This document shows positions 13,646 to 17,980 of a stretch of 17,980 nucleotides of DNA, piece after piece. The notes beneath the pieces were generated by a model that worked only from the letters and a program-made list of their open reading frames with translations, was not told where the DNA came from and ran no database searches. Source of the DNA: CAYINU01 sp964364855 (GTDB taxonomy: Bacteria > Margulisbacteria > Marinamargulisbacteria > CAYINU01); contig CAYINU010000034.1 in NCBI GenBank assembly GCA_964364855.1, positions 1 to 17,980 of the forward strand, in the 5' to 3' direction. Both the position numbers and the translations under genes were made by a program. Position 1 is the first letter of the stretch. Each line of letters opens with the position of its first letter.

Positions 13646-14539
13646 ATGAGTAGTCAAAAGAGAAATAAATTAAACCTTCTCCTCTTAAATTGGCCCCCTC
13701 ACACGGTCGCAACTTACCATTGGCTTGAGAAGCAAGGCATCAGTCGCCAACTGGCTCAAAATTATGTTGCCAGTCATTGGTTAGAACGAATTGGACGGGG
13801 AGCGTTTGCACGAGCAGATAGTGCCGTAGATTGGAAAGGAGGTCTTTATCCACTTCAACAGGAGCCAAAAGGTCTTATATATATAGCAGGAAAAACGGCC
13901 TTGGAACTACAGGGATTCGGTCATTTTCTGCCGTTAGGCCATCAAAGACCCATTTGGTTGTTCGGTCCTCTTGGTCAAAAACTTCCCCAATGGTTTAAAA
14001 AACGATGGGGACAAGAAATAAAATATGTGATGACCGATTTCCTTGGAGAGGAGGGTATAACCGCTCAAGATCAGGGTGGATATAGCCTCCGAATATCGTC
14101 TCCGGAACGTGCTATTTTAGAGGTGCTCTATTTCGTTCCCAACAGCCAATCATTTGAAGAAGCAAAATTACTAATGGAAGGGTTGGCAACACTTCAACCC
14201 CAGGCAATGCAACATTTGTTACAAGGCTGCACCTCTATCAAGGTAAAAAGGCTAGCCTTGGTTCTAGCAGAGTATTTTCGACATGGATGGCTACAAGAAC
14301 TAGATCTCTCCAAGATAACATTGGGGAAAGGAAAAAGATCTCTGGAAAAATCAGGTTTTTTGCATTCGAAATATCAGATTACACTCCCGGAAAGATTAGG
14401 TGGCGTCGTCACGAGATTGGAGTGCAAAAGCATGCCTGTCATTCCCGCGAAGGCGGGGATCCAGGAATCAGATGTTGGAAAAACCCTGGCTTCCCGCCTT
14501 CGCGGGAATGACAAAGGAGGGGCAAGTGTCATCTCGTGA
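13646..14539 (+). CDS. AbiEi-family antitoxin, orphan, with REP-derived C-terminus
   Basis: The first 255 or so residues match the type IV toxin-antitoxin antitoxin AbiEi: an N-terminal winged helix (VATYHWLEKQGISRQLAQNY, then LERIGRGAFAR), the ALELQGFGHFLPLG and RPIWLFG blocks, LRISSPERAILEVLY, and the terminal LGKGKRSL...HSKYQITLPERL. AbiEi normally ends here and is followed, often overlapping, by the nucleotidyltransferase toxin AbiEii. Instead the frame runs on through a REP palindrome (PVIPAKAGIQ ... ASRLRGNDKGG) to a stop at 14537-14539, and no AbiEii gene follows. The last 40 or so residues are thus an accident of the insertion. The ATG at 13646 is used (a TTG at 13637 is possible); no ribosome binding site is visible. 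It may still act as a DNA-binding autorepressor. Confidence 0.8.
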   Translation: MSSQKRNKLNLLLLNWPPHTVATYHWLEKQGISRQLAQNYVASHWLERIGRGAFARADSAVDWKGGLYPLQQEPKGLIYIAGKTALELQGFGHFLPLGHQRPIWLFGPLGQKLPQWFKKRWGQEIKYVMTDFLGEEGITAQDQGGYSLRISSPERAILEVLYFVPNSQSFEEAKLLMEGLATLQPQAMQHLLQGCTSIKVKRLALVLAEYFRHGWLQELDLSKITLGKGKRSLEKSGFLHSKYQITLPERLGGVVTRLECKSMPVIPAKAGIQESDVGKTLASRLRGNDKGGASVIS

Positions 14540-14543
14540 CGAC
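14405..14543. repeat. REP-type palindrome nested in an outer inverted repeat
   Basis: The inner arms TGTCATTCCCGCGAAGGCGG (start 14437, arm to 14465) and 14485-14513 pair at 27 of 29 positions; this is the widespread proteobacterial 'ATTCCCGCGAAGGCGGG' element. Outside it lie perfect 13-base inverted arms, GTCGTCACGAGAT (14405-14417) and ATCTCGTGACGAC (14531-14543). The whole element falls at the 3' end of the AbiEi gene. Confidence 0.85.
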
Positions 14544-14561
14544 ACTATCTAGTAAATTAAA

Positions 14562-14669
14562 TCACTTTACATAGTGATATATCTTGCACAAGATATCACT
14601 ATGGATAAGGATGGGTTTGATGGCGGTCAGCCACTCAGCGAGATGGCCGTGGATGTCGATGCGTTTCAT
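14562..14669 (-). pseudogene. Internally deleted copy of the 69-aa unknown protein
   Basis: Minus-strand frame beginning at the ATG 14667-14669 reads MKRIDIHGH then LAEWLTAIKPIL. These match the first nine residues and the residues from about 52 on of the intact protein at 17197-17406 (MKLIDVHDH ... FAEWLAAIKPIL). The roughly 42 residues between are missing, in frame. The last codons run through the 14570-14603 palindrome to a TGA at 14562-14564. Confidence 0.7.
14570..14603. repeat. 34-bp palindrome
   Basis: CATAGTGATAT-AT-CTTG (14570-14586) and CAAGATATCACTATG (14589-14603) form 15 base pairs with a 2-base bulge and a 2-base centre. Possible operator or terminator between the AbiEi and Fic genes. 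Confidence 0.6.
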
Positions 14670-14702
14670 AAAAGCACTTGATCGGTATTTGCAGCAGGAA
14701 GG

Positions 14703-14781
14703 GTTACTTAAGCTCTTGTAAGTCACATTCATGTTAGTTATACTTTCTTAAGTAACATTATTTCAAAATTCCGTTACTTAA
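14703..14781 (+). promoter_or_regulatory. Three copies of GTTACTTAA upstream of the Fic gene
   Basis: The 9-mer GTTACTTAA occurs exactly at 14703-14711 (+), 14748-14756 (inverted, TTAAGTAAC) and 14773-14781 (+), the last ending 9 bases before the Fic ATG. A looser GTTAGTTAT lies near 14733. This looks like an operator, perhaps for the winged helix at the C-terminus of the Fic protein itself. Confidence 0.55.
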
Positions 14782-14790
14782 TGGTGAAAA

Positions 14791-15954
14791 ATGGGTGTAC
14801 AAGATCGACTCGGCTACTATATGACTTGCACTGCAGCAGGTGAGTCGTACAGGGCATTTGTGCCACCTAAGCTTCCACCACTTCCAGAACTGGAACTCAA
14901 ACCGCTATATCCCTTGCTGGATCAAGCCAACGCGGCCTTGGGTCGATTGGACGGCGTGCGATTTATCCTAGCTGATGCGCCCATTCTCCTTTATATGTAT
15001 GTGCGTAAAGAAGCAGTTTTGTCTTCGCAAATCGAGGGGACACAATCTTCACTATCAGATCTCCTGCTTTTTGAATCGGCGGAAGCGCCGGGTGTGCCGA
15101 TTGATGATGTGACCGAAGTATCGTGTTATGTGGCGGCCATCACCTACGGATTGGAACGATTGAAAACCTTGCCTTTGTCACTGCGGCTTATCCGGGAAAT
15201 CCATGGCAAACTGATGGACAACGCAAGAGGCGGCCACAAAACACCGGGAGAATTTCGCCGTTCTCAAAATTGGATTGGGGGATCTCGGCCAGGAAATGCC
15301 CTTTTTGTACCGACGTCACCCGACATGTTAATGACGGTACTGGGCGATCTGGAAAGTTTCCTTCATGACGACACTGTTCAGTTGCCTGTCTTGGTGAAGG
15401 CCGCACTCGTGCATGCCCAATTTGAAACCATCCATCCTTTTTTAGACGGGAATGGGCGCCTGGGCCGCTTGCTGATCACGTTCATGCTGTGTGCATATGG
15501 GGTGCTGAAAGAACCGCTGTTGTATCTGAGTTTATATCTTAAAACCCATCGTAACGCGTATTATGATCATCTCCAATCCGTTCGGTTAACGGGAGATTGG
15601 GAAAGTTGGATTCGCTTTTTTTTAAAAGGGGTTATTGAAACGGCCAATCAGGCTGCGGATGCTGCCCAACAAATTACACTTCTTTTTCAGCGGGATCACG
15701 AGCGAATAGTCACGGCAGGTAGATCCACAAGCGCCGTTATTGGCATCCAAAACTACCTGCAACGTCATCCGATTGTAACGACGACCCAACTCAAAAAAGA
15801 ATGCAAAAAGTCATTACCTACGATCATCCGCTCCTTGGCTGTCTTGGAAGACTTGTGCATCGTTAAGGAAATCACGGGCCGTCAGCGGCGCAAGACCTAC
15901 GTCTATAAGGACTATTTTGATATTCTCAGCAAGGGAACGGAGCCAATACGTTAA
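14791..15954 (+). CDS. fic: Fic-family AMP transferase with N-terminal Fic_N and C-terminal winged helix
   Basis: A 387-aa Fic protein expected to transfer AMP from ATP to a target protein. Seen: Fic_N region (PPKLPPLPELELKPLYPLLD, 25-44); inhibitory helix motif SSQIEG (S78, E82, G83), which marks a class II Fic protein that blocks its own active site; Fic core with HPFLDGNGRLGR (H215 to R226), a perfect HPFxDGNGRxxR motif with catalytic H215; and a C-terminal winged-helix-like region (HPIVTTTQLKKECKKSLPTIIRSLAVLEDLCIV, in part). Length and domain order are normal for the group. A GGTGA lies 4 bases before the ATG. It converges on the AAA ATPase gene. Regulation by the three GTTACTTAA boxes is inference. 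Confidence 0.93.
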   Translation: MGVQDRLGYYMTCTAAGESYRAFVPPKLPPLPELELKPLYPLLDQANAALGRLDGVRFILADAPILLYMYVRKEAVLSSQIEGTQSSLSDLLLFESAEAPGVPIDDVTEVSCYVAAITYGLERLKTLPLSLRLIREIHGKLMDNARGGHKTPGEFRRSQNWIGGSRPGNALFVPTSPDMLMTVLGDLESFLHDDTVQLPVLVKAALVHAQFETIHPFLDGNGRLGRLLITFMLCAYGVLKEPLLYLSLYLKTHRNAYYDHLQSVRLTGDWESWIRFFLKGVIETANQAADAAQQITLLFQRDHERIVTAGRSTSAVIGIQNYLQRHPIVTTTQLKKECKKSLPTIIRSLAVLEDLCIVKEITGRQRRKTYVYKDYFDILSKGTEPIR

Positions 15955-15997
15955 TCCGTTTATTTACTTCACCCACCCCTCAAAATCCCGCAATGGG

Positions 15998-17155
15998 CTA
16001 GAGGCCCAGTTCACGCAATCCGAGTTTCCAATGATGACACACGACCGACCCTATTTTTTTTGAAGCGGGATCGTTTGAAAGCACCATAGCCGTTGCATCC
16101 GGCATATCTTTTAAGAATGCATGAAGTGAGTGGCAATCGCGTTCGTCTACTTCGGTTCCTGACTTGATTTCGATCAGGACCAAAGTGTGATCGGGTTTCT
16201 CGATAATAAGGTCGATTTCGGCTTGATCTTTGGTGCGAAGATAATAGAGTTTGTAGTTGGAATTTCGATAATAATTCAAGCGATGGATTTCAGTAACGAT
16301 GAACTGTTCAAAGGCTTTTCCGTAGCCATATGTGTTTGGCGTGACACGTTGTTGAATCGTATGGCCTAAGGCATTGGCAACACCACTATCAAAAAAATAA
16401 AATTTGGGAGCTTGTCGTTGTTGCTTTCGAACAGAGCGGTGGAAGGCCGGCAAAGAAAAACCGACCAAGGTGTCCTCTAAAATTTCGAAATAGGACGAAA
16501 TGGTTTTGTCAGAAACACCGACATCTTTGGCGATATTGGAGTGGTTCACAATCTCGGTATTGAGCTGGGCACTGACGGCTAAAAAACGTCTGAAAGGATC
16601 GAGATTTTTGATAATGTGCTCTGCCCAGATTTCTTCTTTTAGATAGGTTAGTGCATAAGACTTCAGGTAGGCTTCTTTTTCTAGGTCAGATAAAAGATGG
16701 CTTATCGTAGGCAATGTGCCCCAGCGGAGCGCCTCATCCAGCACAAACGCATCCCCCATTTCAACGGATGTGAGGGGAAAAAGATAATTGACGAAGGCCC
16801 GGCCCGCAAGCAGGTTTGCCCCTTCTTTTTTTAACTTTTTTGCGCTGGATCCCGTTAAGGCAAATTTGAGAGAGGTAGATTCAATAAGGTAATGAACGAT
16901 ATTTAAAAGCTTCGGGACTTTTTGAATTTCATCCACCACAACCCATTCGATTTGGTCTGCTTTTACTTGAATTTGGTCACGAAACTGATTGGGATTCCGG
17001 GAAAACAAGTCTTCCAGCTCTGGGTCTAATAAATTGAAACAAAGCACCTTATCCGCACCTAAAAAAGCCTTTAAAAAAGTCGACTTTCCCGTACCTCGCG
17101 GTCCGAAGAGAAAAAAACTGCGTGTTTTGATGGGGCGAATAATCCTCGGAAACAT
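15998..17155 (-). CDS. AAA ATPase with DUF4143 domain
   Basis: A 385-aa protein of the AAA_14 + DUF4143 family. Seen: Walker A FGPRGTGKST (17-26), Walker B WVVVDEIQKV (71-80), sensor-like FALTGSSAKKL, a winged-helix-like stretch (HSNIAKDVGVSDKTISSYFEILED), and a C-terminal DUF4143 part with AEIDLIIEK ... LVLIEIKSG, the D-x(n)-ExK pattern of restriction-endonuclease-like folds. These ATPases are widespread, often in many copies, and their role is not established. The ATG at 17153-17155 lies inside a cluster of TCCGA/TCGGA half-sites, and the only ribosome-binding-like sequence, GGAG, is one base from the ATG, so repressor binding and translation start overlap. It is downstream of the 69-aa gene on the same strand. 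Confidence 0.9.
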   Translation of the reverse strand: MFPRIIRPIKTRSFFLFGPRGTGKSTFLKAFLGADKVLCFNLLDPELEDLFSRNPNQFRDQIQVKADQIEWVVVDEIQKVPKLLNIVHYLIESTSLKFALTGSSAKKLKKEGANLLAGRAFVNYLFPLTSVEMGDAFVLDEALRWGTLPTISHLLSDLEKEAYLKSYALTYLKEEIWAEHIIKNLDPFRRFLAVSAQLNTEIVNHSNIAKDVGVSDKTISSYFEILEDTLVGFSLPAFHRSVRKQQRQAPKFYFFDSGVANALGHTIQQRVTPNTYGYGKAFEQFIVTEIHRLNYYRNSNYKLYYLRTKDQAEIDLIIEKPDHTLVLIEIKSGTEVDERDCHSLHAFLKDMPDATAMVLSNDPASKKIGSVVCHHWKLGLRELGL

Positions 17156-17184
17156 ACTCCGATATTATCGGATATTTTCGGAGT
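17146..17184 (-). promoter_or_regulatory. Phased TCCGA/TCGGA half-sites over the AAA ATPase start codon
   Basis: TCGGA at 17146-17150, TCCGA at 17158-17162, TCGGA at 17168-17172 and TCGGA at 17178-17182. The middle pair forms the near-perfect palindrome TCCGATATTATCGGA and the outer ACTCCGA/TCGGAGT pair (17156-17162, 17178-17184) forms another. Steps of 10-12 bases put the half-sites on one DNA face. Likely an operator. Confidence 0.55.
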
Positions 17185-17196
17185 GATGTCAAGATT

Positions 17197-17406
17197 TTAC
17201 TTCAACCACCTCTGAATATCTTCCAAGATAGGCTTAATGGCCGCAAGCCACTCCGCAAATTGATAGCGATCAGTACGCTTTTCATCTTGGCTACGTGCTT
17301 CTAATTTGAGGCAGTAATCATCCAGTGCCCATTTTAAAAACAGGAGTTCCTGAGTAGTGACCTCCAGTACAAACCGGCGATGGTCGTGGACGTCGATGAG
17401 TTTCAT
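17197..17406 (-). CDS. 69-aa conserved protein of unknown function (intact copy)
   Basis: Begins MKLIDVHDHRRFVLEVTTQ, then LLFLKWALDDYCLKLEARSQ, a charged DEKRTDRYQFAEWL stretch and a C-terminal AIKPILEDIQRW helix. I do not recognise the family. It is rich in helix and charge, with no cysteine pair or membrane segment, and the RTDRYQFAEWL core is nearly identical in the partial copy at 17837-17980. The ATG at 17404-17406 has GAAGGTG five bases upstream. It precedes the AAA ATPase on the same strand (41-base gap) and is divergent from an XRE regulator, with a perfect palindrome between, so it is probably under that regulator's control. Confidence 0.75.
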   Translation of the reverse strand: MKLIDVHDHRRFVLEVTTQELLFLKWALDDYCLKLEARSQDEKRTDRYQFAEWLAAIKPILEDIQRWLK

Positions 17407-17444
17407 AAAAGCACCTTCATGGAGTTACAGAGATCCACACCCAT

Positions 17445-17468
17445 AATAGCTCATAATAATGAGCTATT
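17445..17468. promoter_or_regulatory. Perfect 10-bp inverted repeat between divergent genes
   Basis: AATAGCTCAT (17445-17454), AATA, ATGAGCTATT (17459-17468). A perfect palindrome midway between the 69-aa gene (-) and the XRE gene (+), where an XRE autorepressor would be expected to bind. Confidence 0.65.
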
Positions 17469-17503
17469 CCAAATACTTTGTCCGGTAATATTTGACGATC
17501 ACC

Positions 17504-17758
17504 ATGTACATCGACGAAGAATTGAGCCTAACAAAAGAAGAATTACTGGGTTGGATGAGTGAAAAATTTAATCGCCTTTTAAAAGAAAAGGGATATGGTT
17601 CAACCAATAAATTTGCGGATGCTTTCGATTTTCCTCGGGCTCAGATATATGCGTTTAGTATGGGCTCACTCAACATAACAGCGTGGTCTCTATTTAAGAT
17701 CTGTGAGGCATTGGAAGTCACTTTGGAGGTGTTTTTTGAGGACTTACATAAATCTTAA
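17504..17758 (+). CDS. XRE-family helix-turn-helix regulator
   Basis: An 84-aa protein: N-terminal acidic lead (YIDEELSLTKEEL), then an HTH_3-type fold with FNRLLKEKGYGSTNKFADAF (helices 1-2), DFPRAQIYAFSMGSLN (turn and recognition helix, about residues 44-59) and TAWSLFKICEALEVTLEVFF, the usual closing helix of antitoxin-like XRE proteins. A TTG at 17492 is an alternative start; neither has a clear ribosome binding site. Divergent from the 69-aa gene, which with the palindrome at 17445-17468 suggests a regulator-target or antitoxin-like pairing. Confidence 0.75.
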   Translation: MYIDEELSLTKEELLGWMSEKFNRLLKEKGYGSTNKFADAFDFPRAQIYAFSMGSLNITAWSLFKICEALEVTLEVFFEDLHKS

Positions 17759-17760
17759 AG

Positions 17761-17838
17761 GTAGACAAACTCAGTAAGGAAGCCCAGGTTTCGTTTTCCA
17801 CCCTCACCAAGATCCGCCAAAAAGAAGTAGGTCTGTTC
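17761..17838 (+). pseudogene. Fragment of a second XRE-type HTH gene
   Basis: The frame from 17761 reads VDKLSKEAQVSFSTLTKIRQ then KEVGLFT. 'DKLSKEA.VSFSTLTKIR' is the helix 2-turn-helix 3 part of a Cro/C1-type domain. No start codon or rest of the domain is present, and it overlaps the 3' end of the next minus-strand gene by two bases. A remnant. Confidence 0.5.
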
Positions 17839-17980
17839 ACGCAATCCACCTTTCAATATCAGCCACAATCGGCTTAATGTCAGTCAGCCACTGGGCGAAC
17901 TGAAAGCGATCCGTTCGTTTTTCATCTTTACTTCGGGCTTCGAGTTTAAGGCAGTAATCATCCAGCGCCCATTTTAAAAA
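17837..17980 (-). CDS. 69-aa unknown protein, second copy (5' end outside window)
   Basis: The last 47 codons of a paralogue of the 17197-17406 gene: FLKWALDDYCLKLEARSKDE, then KRTDRFQFAQWLTDIKPI and ADIERWIA-stop (TGA at 17837-17839). It is about 80 percent identical to the intact copy over this stretch. The start lies beyond the window end, so its intactness is unknown. Confidence 0.8.
   Translation of the reverse strand, partial: FLKWALDDYCLKLEARSKDEKRTDRFQFAQWLTDIKPIVADIERWIA

Noticed and set aside
1..17980. CRISPR arrays, tRNA genes, integrase or transposase genes
   Set aside because: Looked for and not seen; the only tRNA-like sequence is the tRNA-like domain of the tmRNA, and the short repeats present lack regular spacers.

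Overview
The window looks like a chromosomal accessory region of a Gram-negative bacterium of middling GC content. The evidence is a one-piece tmRNA, a probable outer-membrane protein with a signal peptide, and a REP-type palindrome of the 'ATTCCCGCGAAGGCGGG' class. I cannot place the lineage from the sequence alone. Gene density is normal at both ends, but the middle and right are full of mobile-island genes: RhuM, restriction-modification debris, HEPN, AbiEi, Fic, AAA/DUF4143 and XRE regulators. Many of these are truncated, duplicated or partly deleted.

Layout. Positions 1-3145 are ordinary: an NADPH-dependent FMN reductase-like gene (-), a small Sm-like ORF plus a DUF167/YggU gene (+), a SAM methyltransferase (+), and a convergent pair on the minus strand (probable beta-barrel protein plus a membrane protein). 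From 3218 to 4347 there is a small zinc-ribbon protein with a structured leader and a divergent pair of XRE/Cro-type regulators. Positions 4348-9106 form a shuffled defence-like region: a remnant of a small unknown protein, a deleted HsdM fragment, a truncated RhuM, an opposing HEPN-like gene, a full-length RhuM, a 38-codon coupled ORF, and an AlbA_2/ATPase regulator behind an array of AGTAA-type repeats. The two RhuM units share homologous upstream DNA, so this is an old duplication.

The tmRNA gene ssrA (9318-9701, minus) follows, with a 110-bp inverted repeat at its 3' end. Facing away from it are two tandem paralogous Hanks-type protein kinase-like genes (9812-11116 and 11567-12904). They share an unrecognised N-terminal region, and the wreck of an AAA/DUF4143 ATPase gene lies between them on the opposite strand. 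These kinases are the least familiar genes here.

The right part (12923-17980) holds an SRPBCC/AHSA1 gene, an orphan AbiEi antitoxin whose 3' end runs into a REP palindrome with no AbiEii toxin behind it, and a class II Fic protein with three copies of a 9-bp operator-like motif. It continues with an intact AAA/DUF4143 ATPase whose start codon sits in phased TCCGA/TCGGA half-sites, then a small unknown 69-aa protein and an XRE regulator flanking a perfect palindrome. The 69-aa protein occurs three times: one intact copy, one internally deleted, and one running off the window end.

The arrangement suggests repeated gain, duplication and decay of toxin-antitoxin/defence-type cassettes around ssrA. 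No integrase or transposase gene, CRISPR array or tRNA gene was seen.
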